This document shows positions 17,812 through 27,156 of a stretch of 64,000 nucleotides of DNA, one piece after another. Position 1 is the first letter of the stretch. Each line of letters opens with the position of its first letter. Both the position numbers and the translations under genes were made by a program. The notes under the pieces are model-generated. The model made no database searches and was not told the origin of the DNA. It worked only from the letters and a program-made list of their open reading frames with translations. The stretch lies in NCBI GenBank assembly GCA_016793445.1, contig JAEUME010000016.1, forward strand, positions 248,001 through 312,000, read 5' to 3'. Source of the stretch: Hyphomicrobium sp. GTDB lineage: Bacteria; Pseudomonadota; Alphaproteobacteria; Rhizobiales; Hyphomicrobiaceae.

Positions 17812-18378
17812 CTAGAACTGCACTTTGGGTGCTTCGGACGCAGCCTTGCGCTCGGTCTCGTCCAGGTTGAAGAACTCTTGAGGGCCGAACCCCATTGCGT
17901 TGGCAAACAGCACCGCAGGGAAGCTCTCTCGTGTGGCGTTGTACTCGGAGGCTGCGTTGTTGAAGAAGCGGCGCGCGGCGGCGATCTTATTTTCTAGATC
18001 GGCGAGTTCAGCCTGCAGTTGCTGGAAGTTTGCGTTGGCCTTGAGGTCGGGATAGGCCTCCGCCACGATCATGAGCTGACGGAGTGCTTGCGTGAGCTGC
18101 CCTTCCGCTGCCGCCTGCGCCGCCGGACCCGAGGCTGCTTGGGCTGCGTTGCGCCACTTGATGACGTTCTCGAGCGTTTCACGCTCGTGCTTGGCATAAC
18201 CCTTCACGGTCTCGACCAGGTTGGGGACGAGATCCTGGCGCTGCTTTAACTGAACGTCGATGTCCGCGAACGACTGCTTGACGCGCTGGCGCAGTCCGAC
18301 GAGGCCGTTGTAGGTCGAAATGAGCCAGACGGCCAATAACGCGACCACTCCCAGCAGGATCATTCCAACGGCTTCCAT
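17812..18378 (-). CDS. lemA: LemA family protein
   Basis: A 188-residue LemA protein: an N-terminal hydrophobic anchor (MILLGVVALLAVWLIST), then a helical periplasmic or cytoplasmic domain with the family phrases YNGLVGLRQRVKQSFADIDV, QRQDLVPNLVETVKGYA, AYPDLKANANFQQLQ and NAASEYNATRESFPAVLFA. The start at 18378 is chosen because GGGAGG lies 7 nt upstream. The biochemical role is not settled for the family. It is the first gene of a two-gene operon with the M48 protease and is divergent from prmB, so both promoters lie in 18379-18539. Confidence 0.88.
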   Translation of the reverse strand: MEAVGMILLGVVALLAVWLISTYNGLVGLRQRVKQSFADIDVQLKQRQDLVPNLVETVKGYAKHERETLENVIKWRNAAQAASGPAAQAAAEGQLTQALRQLMIVAEAYPDLKANANFQQLQAELADLENKIAAARRFFNNAASEYNATRESFPAVLFANAMGFGPQEFFNLDETERKAASEAPKVQF

Positions 18379-18539
18379 CTCGACCTCCCTCGCTCGGTTT
18401 GCAGCGGGCGGACAATAGCACTGCAAACGCCCCGTACGATAGCCCCGGCTGGCTTTCCGCGTTGTCCCTGCGGGCGGCTTTGCAAAGGCTTGCTAAACGG
18501 GCGCGGTGGCCGCAAAACGGCGCAACCAGGAGAGCCGAC

Positions 18540-19454
18540 ATGATCGAGACGCACCAGAAAGATCCGGCCTACGAGCTTGCCAGCATCCGCGATTGGTTGA
18601 GATGGGGCGTTACTCAATTCGAGCGCGCAGGTGTTGTCTATGGCCACGGCACGGACAATGCCATGGACGAAGCGGCCTTTCTGATCTTGTCCTCGCTCAA
18701 CTTGCCGGTCGATGACATCGCGCCCTGGCTCGATTGCCGCCTGACGCAGCCCGAACGAACTTCACTACGTGACCTGATCGAAGCGCGCGTCGCAACGCGC
18801 AAACCCGCCGCCTATCTGACCAGGACCGCCTGGATTCAGCGCTTCAAATTCTACGTCGATGAGCGCGCAATAGTCCCGCGCTCCTATATCGGCGAGTTGC
18901 TGCTGCGCGATGGGCTTGCCAGCCTCATCGGCGAGCCTGGCGCCATCTCAAACGTGCTGGACCTGTGCACCGGGTCCGGATGCCTGGCCATTCTGGCTGC
19001 GTATATCTTTCCCAATGCAGCCATTGCCGCCTCGGACATTTCTGAGGATGCTCTGGATGTCGCCCGTATCAATGTCGCCACCTACGAGCTGCAAGACCGG
19101 ATAACGCTGATACGCTCCGATCTGTTTGATGGAATTCCTCAACAGCGGTTCGATCTGATCTTAGCCAATCCGCCCTATGTCACCTCCGCATCCGTCAAGG
19201 GGTTCCCGCCCGAGTATCGCGCCGAGCCCGAGCTTGCGCATTTCGGCGGAGCAGATGGTCTCGATCTTGTGCGGCGGATCTTGGCCGATGCGCGAGGATA
19301 CCTGAGCGAGGAGGGCATCCTCGTCGTCGAGGTTGGTCAGGCACGAGCGGCGCTTGAGACGGCTTATCCCGGCCTGCCATTTTTCTGGCTCGACACCGAG
19401 GAAAGCGAAGGCGAGGTCTTCGCGCTCAATGCACAAGACCTCGCCTCGATTTGA
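18540..19454 (+). CDS. prmB: ribosomal protein L3 N5-glutamine methyltransferase
   Basis: An S-adenosylmethionine methyltransferase of 304 residues. Start at 18540 with AGGAGA upstream. The N-terminal helical domain carries IRDWLRWGVTQFERAGVVYG and HGTDNAMDEA, as in PrmB, followed by YVDERAIVPRSYIGELL. The methyltransferase core has the AdoMet loop LDLCTGSGCLAILAA and the glutamine-binding NPPYVT. The YGHGTDN phrase separates PrmB from the release-factor enzyme PrmC. The product modifies a glutamine of ribosomal protein L3 in the cytoplasm. Monocistronic, convergent with ppc 31 nt away. Confidence 0.9.
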   Translation: MIETHQKDPAYELASIRDWLRWGVTQFERAGVVYGHGTDNAMDEAAFLILSSLNLPVDDIAPWLDCRLTQPERTSLRDLIEARVATRKPAAYLTRTAWIQRFKFYVDERAIVPRSYIGELLLRDGLASLIGEPGAISNVLDLCTGSGCLAILAAYIFPNAAIAASDISEDALDVARINVATYELQDRITLIRSDLFDGIPQQRFDLILANPPYVTSASVKGFPPEYRAEPELAHFGGADGLDLVRRILADARGYLSEEGILVVEVGQARAALETAYPGLPFFWLDTEESEGEVFALNAQDLASI

Positions 19455-19485
19455 ACGATCCGGATTGCGTGCCGGCTGCCTGGAT

Positions 19486-22338
19486 TTAGCCGAACGCGCC
19501 GAAATGGTGGGATATGCCGGTACCGATCTCGCGTACGAATTCGTAGGCCTCTTCCATCGGCTGGAAGATTTCATTCTCCAGACGTCCGTAGTCGTCGATG
19601 CCGCGCGGACGGTAGCTCGCGGGCTCATCGAACGAGGCACTCGCGTCAGCCGCACGCTGCTCGTGCGGGAACGCCTTGCGCATGATCGACACGACTTCCG
19701 GGATCTCGAGGCTCAAGGCCATATCGAGCACCTGCTCGTAGGAGAGGCCATCTTGCGGCGTGAATCGCGGCAACTGTGCGGCCAGGATGAAGATGCGCAT
19801 GATCGCCGCTAGACGGATCGCCTGCAGAAGGTCGAGCTCGAGCCGGTGCTCGTCTGGCACCTTGCCGCCTGACATATCCTGGTTCTCCAGGATCGCGTGC
19901 AGATCGATGGCGTCCAGCCGCAAATGGTGCACGAGCTGATTGATCGAGGCGCAGCGGTCGTCTTTGAGCAAGTATGTCGCCAGCGAGCGGAATGCGGGCT
20001 CCAACGACTCCTCACGCCCCCACGACGCGCGTGATGCCCAGAAACCGGCATCAAATACCGTCGCATTGGCGCCCATGGCATTCAGGCTGGAAAGCTTCTT
20101 GCCGTGTGCGATCATCTTAAGAAGAGACTGAAGGCGCGGTGACGAGCGCGCAAGCTTTGCAAAGCGGTCCCTGTCGGCGCCGACACCCGCGCCCAGCCCC
20201 GCAACCACATTGGCGATGTATCCGAACTGCTGGAGAATGGCATTGTTCGGAATGGCCCGCATGCGCGCCGGATCGCCCCGGTCGGAGGTGTGCAAACCCT
20301 GGCGCTTCACAGGACGCGAACCAGTCTTGAACAGCAGGTTCGGACCGAAGGCGCCCAGCATGGCGCGATAACCGTCGTGCGCGAACAGGGCCTGCTGATA
20401 GGCCCGCAGGCGCAGGAAGAAATCGAGCGACAGGTTCTGCTCGGTGTAGAACGGGTCGTTGTCGGGCTCGGGGAGCTCGCCATCCATCACGATGGTCGCC
20501 AGCGTGCGCGTAGTGAGCGCGCGATGGCCGAAGAACATATAGCCATCGCCACCCTGGAAGCTCGTCTCGTGCTTGAGGGGCAAGCCGGCATCGCCGAAGC
20601 GCCGGCGCGCTTCATCCGAGAAGACGTAATGCAGACGCGTGTGCAGATCATCGGGATGGGCACCACGGCCCATAGATTCGCCGTGTGTCGAGAACAGTAG
20701 CGTCTCGACGCCCTGCAGTCCCGCCCGATCGATGGTGGCGGCAAGCCCGTTGTAGTAGCGCTCGATGGCAAGTGTCGCCGAGATCTGGCCGATGAAGCGG
20801 CCCGCATCGGAAAAGCCCGTCTGGATCGCGAGCCGCTTTCTGCCGCGCACGTAGTCCCGGTAGGCCTCTTCCTCCAGCAGGCGCTCCATGATGCGCGTGC
20901 CGTTTTCAAGACCGAAAGGCGTCTCGAACAGCGGCGAGATATCGGTGATGCCTTCCACGCCGAACAGCTTGGCAAAGAAGATCGCGATCAGAATCGTGGC
21001 CGGACTCTCGCACTCCGCAATCAGGAAGCGGATCGGCGTCTCACGGTCCACATGCTTGTAGATCTGCGCTGCCAAGGCGAACTGACGGATGGCGGTTGCC
21101 GTCTCCAGGTCGAGAGTTTCGAAGTTCACCGTCTCGCGCGACGAGTTGCGGATCATTTCAACGATCCGCGCCAGCGCCTGGCGCTCGCTCAAGTCGCGTG
21201 TCCAGGGTTCATGCACATAGGCACGGAAGGCGTTGTTGATCTGGAGCGCGTTGATGCGCAGGTGGATGTGCGATGCCCCCAGTCCCGTTGCCTCGACGAG
21301 GCCGATGAGCGCGGCGAGAGCGCGCTTCATCTGCGGCTCACCGGCAGCCTGGACGAGCTGGGTCATCAGCGAGGTCAGCGGCTCGACGGAAGTGATGTTG
21401 TATCCATCAGGGCGCGTAATCACGTTGGCAGCCTTGGCGAGTGCGCCAGGGCCTGTGCCGACCTCTTCCAGAGCCTTCAACTGCTCATCGACGGCAGCGA
21501 TCGCAAGGTCGAGCTTACCTGTCAATTGCCGGCTGATGCGCTGAACCACGTCGCTGTCGCCGATCTTGTGCTTGATATTGAGGAAGCGGGCGCGCACATC
21601 GACCAATGCGGCGCGCTTCTCCATGAGACGAACCTTGAACGAGAACGTCCAGGCGATGTCGGTACGGCCGTCGAGATCGTAGCCCACCCACGAGGCGAAG
21701 GTCGTCAGCCGGGGTCGCAGATTATAGGCTTCGGGGCCAAACTTCTGTGCTGCCACGCTGTAGAAACCGTGCAGCAGCTCCTCATAGGAGTTGCGCAAGT
21801 TCTGGATCGCATCCTGCGCGCACTTGTGCTCGTGCTGCAGCGTGATCTTGCCCGACGGGCGATGCGGCAACCCGATCGTTACGTCTGCGTCATTGGGATC
21901 GTTGACCGCGATTTCGACCATGCGGTGATAAAGTTCATCCGACAATCCGAATGTCGGGTGAGCGGTCAGCACGATGCCGGTGCGTGCGCGGCCCCAGCGC
22001 TCCGCGAAAGCTTCCAGGGATCCCGCCTGGTCGGCGGTCTTCTCTACGTGGGCTGTAAAATCCTTGAGCGTGGTCGCTTGATCCTGATAGCCGATGCGCT
22101 CGCGCAAGCGGCGCGCACGATGCACGCACGCGCGATCCATGATCCGGCCGGCGAGGCTCTTCAGTTCCTTGTATGGAATCTGGCCGGATTCCAACCGTCG
22201 CGAGAGATCGAAGGCGACGTTGAGAATTGGATTGAGCGCGGGATTGTCGGGGATCTGTGTTCGCAGACGCTTGAGTTCATCGCGCAGAACGGAACCTTCG
22301 AGCCTCAGGGCGTCATCGGTACTGGTCTTGTCTTGCAT
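19486..22338 (-). CDS. ppc: phosphoenolpyruvate carboxylase (serine cycle, divergent)
   Basis: A 950-residue PEP carboxylase, which fixes bicarbonate onto PEP to give oxaloacetate, the carboxylation step of the serine cycle. GGAGGAG precedes the ATG. The catalytic His motif is TAHPTF (about 124, family TAHPTE/Q). Two later motifs differ from textbook enzymes: the lysine region reads GFSDAGRFIGQ instead of YSDSxKDAG, and the Arg/Gly-rich loop reads HGESMGRGAHPDD instead of HGRGGxxGRGG. Length and C-terminal region still fit the family. It is last in the block sga-mcl-mtkA-mtkB-ppc, which makes the function assignment strong by context; the motif changes may mark a methylotroph-specific clade lacking usual allosteric control. 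Confidence 0.85.
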   Translation of the reverse strand: MQDKTSTDDALRLEGSVLRDELKRLRTQIPDNPALNPILNVAFDLSRRLESGQIPYKELKSLAGRIMDRACVHRARRLRERIGYQDQATTLKDFTAHVEKTADQAGSLEAFAERWGRARTGIVLTAHPTFGLSDELYHRMVEIAVNDPNDADVTIGLPHRPSGKITLQHEHKCAQDAIQNLRNSYEELLHGFYSVAAQKFGPEAYNLRPRLTTFASWVGYDLDGRTDIAWTFSFKVRLMEKRAALVDVRARFLNIKHKIGDSDVVQRISRQLTGKLDLAIAAVDEQLKALEEVGTGPGALAKAANVITRPDGYNITSVEPLTSLMTQLVQAAGEPQMKRALAALIGLVEATGLGASHIHLRINALQINNAFRAYVHEPWTRDLSERQALARIVEMIRNSSRETVNFETLDLETATAIRQFALAAQIYKHVDRETPIRFLIAECESPATILIAIFFAKLFGVEGITDISPLFETPFGLENGTRIMERLLEEEAYRDYVRGRKRLAIQTGFSDAGRFIGQISATLAIERYYNGLAATIDRAGLQGVETLLFSTHGESMGRGAHPDDLHTRLHYVFSDEARRRFGDAGLPLKHETSFQGGDGYMFFGHRALTTRTLATIVMDGELPEPDNDPFYTEQNLSLDFFLRLRAYQQALFAHDGYRAMLGAFGPNLLFKTGSRPVKRQGLHTSDRGDPARMRAIPNNAILQQFGYIANVVAGLGAGVGADRDRFAKLARSSPRLQSLLKMIAHGKKLSSLNAMGANATVFDAGFWASRASWGREESLEPAFRSLATYLLKDDRCASINQLVHHLRLDAIDLHAILENQDMSGGKVPDEHRLELDLLQAIRLAAIMRIFILAAQLPRFTPQDGLSYEQVLDMALSLEIPEVVSIMRKAFPHEQRAADASASFDEPASYRPRGIDDYGRLENEIFQPMEEAYEFVREIGTGISHHFGAFG

Positions 22339-22400
22339 GGCGTCGCTCCTCCGGCCTCCGTTTTCGTTTTTTGTACGAGGCGTCCCGTGCGTCTTAAAGT

Positions 22401-22438
22401 GCCTGCACCCTGTTCCAAGGCAGGAACAGAATGCAGGC
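22401..22438 (-). other. intercistronic hairpin between mtkB and ppc
   Basis: Two nested stems (GCCTGCA/TGCAGGC and CTGTTCC/GGAACAG). In the minus-strand RNA the two intervening positions form G-U pairs, giving an almost continuous 16-bp hairpin with a 6-nt loop. No T-run follows. It lies between the mtkB stop and the ppc start and may tune ppc expression by processing or partial termination. Confidence 0.5.
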
Positions 22439-22452
22439 TTGCCTGGGCCGCT

Positions 22453-23352
22453 TTATGCGACCTTCTTGGCCTTCGCGAGGACCTGGGCGACAGTGGCGCC
22501 CATCTCAGACGGCGTCGGGGCAATCGCGACGCCGCAGTTCTTCAGGATGTCGACCTTCTCGGCGGCCGACTCGCCGAACGCCGATACGATGGCGCCCGCG
22601 TGGCCCATGCGGCGGCCCTTGGGCGCCGACAGACCCGCGATATAAGCGACGACCGGCTTCTTGAAGTGGTCACGGATGAATTCACCCGCCTCCGCTTCCT
22701 GCGGCCCACCGATTTCGCCGATCATCATCACCGCGTCGGTGTCGGGATCTGCAGCGAAGTGCTCAAGAACGTCCCTGAACGAGGAACCGTTGATGGGATC
22801 GCCGCCAATGCCGACCGACGTCGACACGCCGATGCCCAGCTCCTTGAGCTGTTCGGCCGCTTCATAGCCAAGCGTACCGGAGCGGCCGACAATGCCCACG
22901 CGGCCCGGCAGATAGATGTGGCCCGGCATGATGCCGAGCATTGCCTTGCCGGGCGAGATGGTGCCCGCGCAGTTCGGCCCGGTAAGGACCATGCGCTGCT
23001 CCTTCTTGTAACGGCGCATGTAGCGCTTCACGCGGATCATATCCTGGGCGGGAATGCCGTCGGTGATGCAGACGCAGTATTTGATGCCGGCATCGGCTGC
23101 TTCCATGATCGCGTCCGCCGCGAACGGCGGGGGCACGAACACGATGGAGGCTTCTGCGCCCGCTTCCTCGACGGCGCCCTTGACCGTGTTGAACACGGGA
23201 CGGCCGAGATGGGTGGTGCCGCCCTTGCCGGGCGTGACGCCGCCGATCACGTTGGTACCGTAGTCGATCATTTCCTGGGCATGGAACGTACCGATGCGGC
23301 CCGTAAAGCCCTGGATCAGGATGGGTGTATTCTCGTTGATGAAAATAGCCAT
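22453..23352 (-). CDS. mtkB: malate thiokinase (malate-CoA ligase) alpha subunit
   Basis: A 299-residue homologue of succinyl-CoA synthetase alpha. It has a CoA-binding Rossmann domain (ILIQGFTGRIGTFHAQEMI), the phrase TGPNCAGTISPGKAMLGIMP and the active-site phosphohistidine motif MGHAGAIVSAF (about 250). With the beta subunit it makes malyl-CoA from malate, CoA and ATP in the cytoplasm. Malate rather than succinate specificity is taken from the context: malyl-CoA lyase and serine-glyoxylate aminotransferase lie in the same block. The gap to mtkA is 18 nt. Confidence 0.92.
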   Translation of the reverse strand: MAIFINENTPILIQGFTGRIGTFHAQEMIDYGTNVIGGVTPGKGGTTHLGRPVFNTVKGAVEEAGAEASIVFVPPPFAADAIMEAADAGIKYCVCITDGIPAQDMIRVKRYMRRYKKEQRMVLTGPNCAGTISPGKAMLGIMPGHIYLPGRVGIVGRSGTLGYEAAEQLKELGIGVSTSVGIGGDPINGSSFRDVLEHFAADPDTDAVMMIGEIGGPQEAEAGEFIRDHFKKPVVAYIAGLSAPKGRRMGHAGAIVSAFGESAAEKVDILKNCGVAIAPTPSEMGATVAQVLAKAKKVA

Positions 23353-23370
23353 TGGGTTCTCCTCCGGGCC

Positions 23371-24540
23371 TTAAGCAGCGTTCTTGGCTGCGGCGACGGC
23401 CTTCTTGGCCGCTTCCGCCAGCGTATCGGCGCTGATGACCGACAGTCCGCTATGCTCGATGATCTTGCGGCCTTCCTCCACGTTGGTGCCGGCAAGGCGC
23501 ACGACGACGGGCATCGTGATCTTCAACTCCTTGATGGAATCGACGACGCCCTTGGCGACCCAGTCGCACCGGTTGATGCCGGCAAAGACATTGACCAGGA
23601 TCGCCTTCACGTTCTTGTCGCGCAGCACCGCGCGAAACGACTTGGTGACGCGCTCGGGCGAGGCGCCGCCGCCGATGTCGAGGAAGTTGGCCGGCTCACC
23701 GCCCGCCAGCTTGATCATATCGAGTGTCGCCATGGCGAGGCCGGCGCCGTTTACGACGCACCCGATGTCGCCGTCGAGGCCGACGTAGGACAGGCCGCGA
23801 TCGTTAGCGTAGGTCTCGCGCGGATCTTCCTGGCTCTTGTCGCGCAGTTCCGCGATATGCGGGCGGCGAAACAGAGCGTTCTCGTCGAACGACATCTTGG
23901 CGTCGAGCGCGACGACAGACTTTTCCTTGGTGATGACCAGCGGGTTGATCTCCACCATGGTGGCATCGAGATCGCGGAACGCACGGTAGCAGCCCATGAC
24001 GGCCGGAACCAGTTTGTTGACGATCTCAGGATCGACACCGAGTCCGAACGCGATCTCGCGCGCCTGGAACTGCTGCATGCCAACGGCCGGATCAACCGAG
24101 ACGCGGATGATGGTATCGGGCTTCTTGGCCGAGATCTCCTCAATGTCCATGCCGCCCGCAGCCGAAGCCACGACCATGATGCGCTCGGACGCGCGATCCA
24201 TCACGAAGCCGAGATAGATCTCCTTGTCGATGTTGGTCGCTTCCTCAATGTAGAGGCGCGACACCAACTTTCCTCCGGGGCCCGTCTGATGCGTCACGAG
24301 CTTGCGGCCGAGCAGCGACTCTGCTGCGTCCTCGATCTCCTGCTCGGACTTGCACAGCTTGATGCCGCCGGCCTTGCCGCGCGCACCCGAGTGGATCTGC
24401 GCTTTGACGACGACGGGACCTGAACCCAGCTCGCTGGCGCGATAGGTGGCCTGTTCAGGGCTGTAGGCGAGGCCACCACGCGGAATGGGCACGCCGAACT
24501 TCGAAAGAAGCTCTTTGGCCTGGTATTCATGAATGTCCAT
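23371..24540 (-). CDS. mtkA: malate thiokinase (malate-CoA ligase) beta subunit
   Basis: A 389-residue ATP-grasp protein like SucC. It begins [20 protein letters not shown], has the ATP-binding segment [20 protein letters not shown], metal/ATP residues in the phrase [12 protein letters not shown], and the C-terminal nucleotide/CoA region [18 protein letters not shown] and [16 protein letters not shown]. It pairs with the alpha subunit encoded next and supplies malyl-CoA for cleavage by malyl-CoA lyase, encoded 33 nt upstream. Clear family member; malate specificity comes from the operon context. Confidence 0.93.
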   Translation of the reverse strand: MDIHEYQAKELLSKFGVPIPRGGLAYSPEQATYRASELGSGPVVVKAQIHSGARGKAGGIKLCKSEQEIEDAAESLLGRKLVTHQTGPGGKLVSRLYIEEATNIDKEIYLGFVMDRASERIMVVASAAGGMDIEEISAKKPDTIIRVSVDPAVGMQQFQAREIAFGLGVDPEIVNKLVPAVMGCYRAFRDLDATMVEINPLVITKEKSVVALDAKMSFDENALFRRPHIAELRDKSQEDPRETYANDRGLSYVGLDGDIGCVVNGAGLAMATLDMIKLAGGEPANFLDIGGGASPERVTKSFRAVLRDKNVKAILVNVFAGINRCDWVAKGVVDSIKELKITMPVVVRLAGTNVEEGRKIIEHSGLSVISADTLAEAAKKAVAAAKNAA

Positions 24541-24573
24541 CTTGGACCCTCCTTGGAAACGGTTTCCTCAACC

Positions 24574-25533
24574 TTAGCTCTTTGCGCGTGCAGCCTCGGC
24601 TGCCTTGATCGCAGCAGCGGTCGCCAGCATGTTGCGTGCCATCTTTTCGGATGCGGCGTCGATCATCTTGCCGTCGAGCGATGCAGCACCCTTGCCCTGC
24701 GCTTCGGCTTCCTTCAGCGCGACGAGAATGCGCTCGGCGCGCTCGACTTCCTTGGCGGTCGGCGAATAAATCTCGTTGGCCATCTCGATCTGGGAAGGAT
24801 GGATCGCCCACTTGCCTTCCATGCCGAGCGCGGCGCCGCGGCGGCAAGCTGCCTTGTAGCCATCCGGGTCGTCGATGCCGCCGAAGGGACCGTCGATCGG
24901 ACGCAAGCCATAGGCGCGGCAGGCGACCGTCATGCGCGACAGCGGGAAATGCCACTGGTCGCCCGGATAGTCAGGGTTGAGACCGCCGATGACGACCGTA
25001 CGGGCCTTGTTGAAGGCCGAGTAATCTGCGACGCCGAAGTGCATCGACTCCAGGCGGCTGTTGGCGGCGGCGATGGCTTCGACGTTGGCCATGCCGAGCG
25101 GCGTTTCGATGAGAGCTTCGGTGCCGATGGTGTTCTTCAAGCCCTTTGCGACCTCGATCTGGCTGACAATGCACTCGACGGTGTAAACGTCGGCGGGCAC
25201 GCCGACCTTGGGGATCAGGATCGTGTCCAGCTTCGCGCCGGCCTGCTCCACGATATCGACGACGTCGCGATACATGTAGTGTGTGTCGAGGCCGTTGATG
25301 CGCACCGAGACGCTCTTGCCGGCTGTCTTCCAATCGAGATCGTTCAGCGCCTGGATGATATTCTTGCGGGCCTGCTCCTTCTCGGGCGGGGCGACCGCGT
25401 CCTCGCAATCCAGAAAGACGAAATCGGCCGCGCTCTTGAAGGCGCGATCGATCATGGTCGGGTTGGAGCCGGGAACAGCGAGATAGGAGCGCTGCAGACG
25501 CTGCTTGCGAGTGGGATAAAGCGTGAAGCTCAT
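24574..25533 (-). CDS. mcl: malyl-CoA lyase
   Basis: A member of the HpcH/HpaI aldolase/citrate-lyase-beta family, 319 residues from the ATG at 25533 (start chosen by the conserved beginning SFTLYPTRKQRLQRSYLAVP; a Pro/Arg-rich upstream extension is not family-like). The fold motifs include PGSNPTMIDRA, FLDCEDAVAPPEKEQAR (metal ligand acids), VRINGLDTHYMYRDV and ALIETPLGMANVEAIA. It splits malyl-CoA into acetyl-CoA and glyoxylate, the step that releases the serine-cycle product and returns glyoxylate to serine-glyoxylate aminotransferase. It lies between that gene and mtkA on the same strand. Confidence 0.93.
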   Translation of the reverse strand: MSFTLYPTRKQRLQRSYLAVPGSNPTMIDRAFKSAADFVFLDCEDAVAPPEKEQARKNIIQALNDLDWKTAGKSVSVRINGLDTHYMYRDVVDIVEQAGAKLDTILIPKVGVPADVYTVECIVSQIEVAKGLKNTIGTEALIETPLGMANVEAIAAANSRLESMHFGVADYSAFNKARTVVIGGLNPDYPGDQWHFPLSRMTVACRAYGLRPIDGPFGGIDDPDGYKAACRRGAALGMEGKWAIHPSQIEMANEIYSPTAKEVERAERILVALKEAEAQGKGAASLDGKMIDAASEKMARNMLATAAAIKAAEAARAKS

Positions 25534-25646
25534 TGTGGGGTTACCTTCCCTTGGACGTGTTTTGATTGCAGATCTGGTTCGGCCGCGGCCATCCAACGGC
25601 CTAGTATCAGGCGCGATGACGTGAGCCGGAATCTCGTGAGAATAGC

Positions 25647-25678
25647 GGTGCGCCCGGCCGTTAAAGACCGGGCGCACC
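25647..25678 (-). other. hairpin at the 3' end of the aminotransferase gene
   Basis: A perfect 11-bp stem (GGTGCGCCCGG/CCGGGCGCACC) with a 10-nt loop, beginning 6 nt after the stop of the serine-glyoxylate aminotransferase. No T-run follows, so mRNA stabilisation or partial termination before mcl is more likely than full termination. Confidence 0.55.
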
Positions 25679-25684
25679 TGTATT

Positions 25685-26896
25685 TTAGGCAGCTTTGGCG
25701 GTGACGCTGGTCGCCGACTTGGTCGCGGTCTTGGAGAAGTACTCCGCAGCCGCACCCGTGCCGGAGCCGAGCTTGATCGGCACGCCGCAATCCTTGAGCG
25801 TCATTTCGACCGCGAAGAGAACGCCGCCAACCATGAACTCATCGAGCGCGCCGAGGTGGCCGATGCGGAACACGCGGCCGTTGAGCTTGTTGAGGCCCGT
25901 TCCCAGCGACGTGTTGTAGCGATAGAACGCGGTTTTCAGCACGTTGTTGGCATCGATGCCTTCCGGAACGTAGATCGCCGAGACGGTGTCGGAGTGCCAC
26001 TTCTTCTCCTTGGCGCAGAGCTTCAGGCCCCACGCATCGACAGCAGCGCGCACGCCGTTGGCGAGGCGGTGATGACGGGCGAAGATGTTGTCGAGACCTT
26101 CTTCGGCGATGAGATCCAGCGACGTGCGCAGGCCGCGGATCAGCTGCGTGGCGGGCGTGTAGGGGAAGTAGCCAAGATCGTTCGTCTTGATCATGTCTTC
26201 CCAGGAGAAGAAGCAGCGGTTCATGCGCCCGTTCTGGTTCTTGTTGATGTCGAGCGCCTTCTGGCTGACCGCGAGAATGCCAAGGCCCGTCGGCAGCATG
26301 AAGCCCTTCTGCGAGCCAGAGACGCAGCAGTCCACGCCCCATTCGCCCATGCGCATGTCGAGCGAGCCGACCGACGACACGCCGTCCACCATGAGAAGCG
26401 CGGGATGCTTGGCCGCGTCGAGCGCCTTGCGCACGCCTGCGATGTCGCTGGAAACGCCAGTTGCCGTTTCGTTGTGGGTGGCAAACACGGCCTTGATTTC
26501 GTGGTTCTTATCCTTGGCCAGGATATCGGCGTACTTCTCAAGCGGCACGCCCGTGCCCCACTCTTCATCACACAGTTCGACCTTGAGACCCATGCGCTCG
26601 GCCATATCGACCCAGAGCAGCGAGAACTGGCCGAAACGCGACATGAGAACCTTGTCGCCGACGGCCAGAGTGTTCTCGATGGCCGACTCCCAGGCACCCG
26701 TGCCGGAAGACGGATAGATGAAAACGCGGCCGTCCTTCATCTTGAAGGCCTTCTTGAGGTCTTCGAAGACCGGCAGTGTGAACTTCGGAAACTCAGGAGA
26801 GCGCATGTCCTCCATGGGGAGGTTCATGGAAATGCGAACTTTGTCGGGAACGTTCGTCGGGCCTGGGATGAAGAGATGCGGCGTTACCAGCGTCAT
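25685..26896 (-). CDS. sgaA: serine-glyoxylate aminotransferase
   Basis: A class V PLP aminotransferase of 403 residues. Start at 26896 with AAGGGAGG upstream. It has the N-terminal FIPGPTNVPDKVRISMN, the cofactor-anchoring YPSSGTGAWESAIENTL, the Asp region LLMVDGVSSVGSLDM and the PLP lysine in SGSQKGFMLPTGLG (about 199). It transfers the amino group of serine to glyoxylate, giving hydroxypyruvate and glycine, and so links C1 entry to the rest of the serine cycle. It is the promoter-proximal gene of the block; the 260-nt gap upstream should hold the promoter. Confidence 0.93.
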   Translation of the reverse strand: MTLVTPHLFIPGPTNVPDKVRISMNLPMEDMRSPEFPKFTLPVFEDLKKAFKMKDGRVFIYPSSGTGAWESAIENTLAVGDKVLMSRFGQFSLLWVDMAERMGLKVELCDEEWGTGVPLEKYADILAKDKNHEIKAVFATHNETATGVSSDIAGVRKALDAAKHPALLMVDGVSSVGSLDMRMGEWGVDCCVSGSQKGFMLPTGLGILAVSQKALDINKNQNGRMNRCFFSWEDMIKTNDLGYFPYTPATQLIRGLRTSLDLIAEEGLDNIFARHHRLANGVRAAVDAWGLKLCAKEKKWHSDTVSAIYVPEGIDANNVLKTAFYRYNTSLGTGLNKLNGRVFRIGHLGALDEFMVGGVLFAVEMTLKDCGVPIKLGSGTGAAAEYFSKTATKSATSVTAKAA

Positions 26897-27156
26897 AGGG
26901 TCGTCCTCCCTTGGGGTTTTTTCATTAGTTCGCGGTGCCTTAGGTCTATGGCCCAAAGCAAACGATCGTTGAGCTGCCTGTGGCGCCCGATCCATCAGAT
27001 CCGAGCGAGGCATCCAACTTTAGTCATAGATCACCTGAGCACAGTGCGGGAGGGGTGGCGTTTGAACAACACCCGCATGGGCGATGAACGGGTGGGGAGC
27101 CGGGGGTGGAGTTTCCTACCCACCCACACGCGAGCGGCGCGGCCAGCGTGTGGAAG

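Noticed and set aside
21052..24423. 1123-codon plus-strand open frame
   Set aside because: Antisense to ppc, mtkB and mtkA, which are clearly coding; long antisense frames are expected in GC-rich genes with this codon bias.
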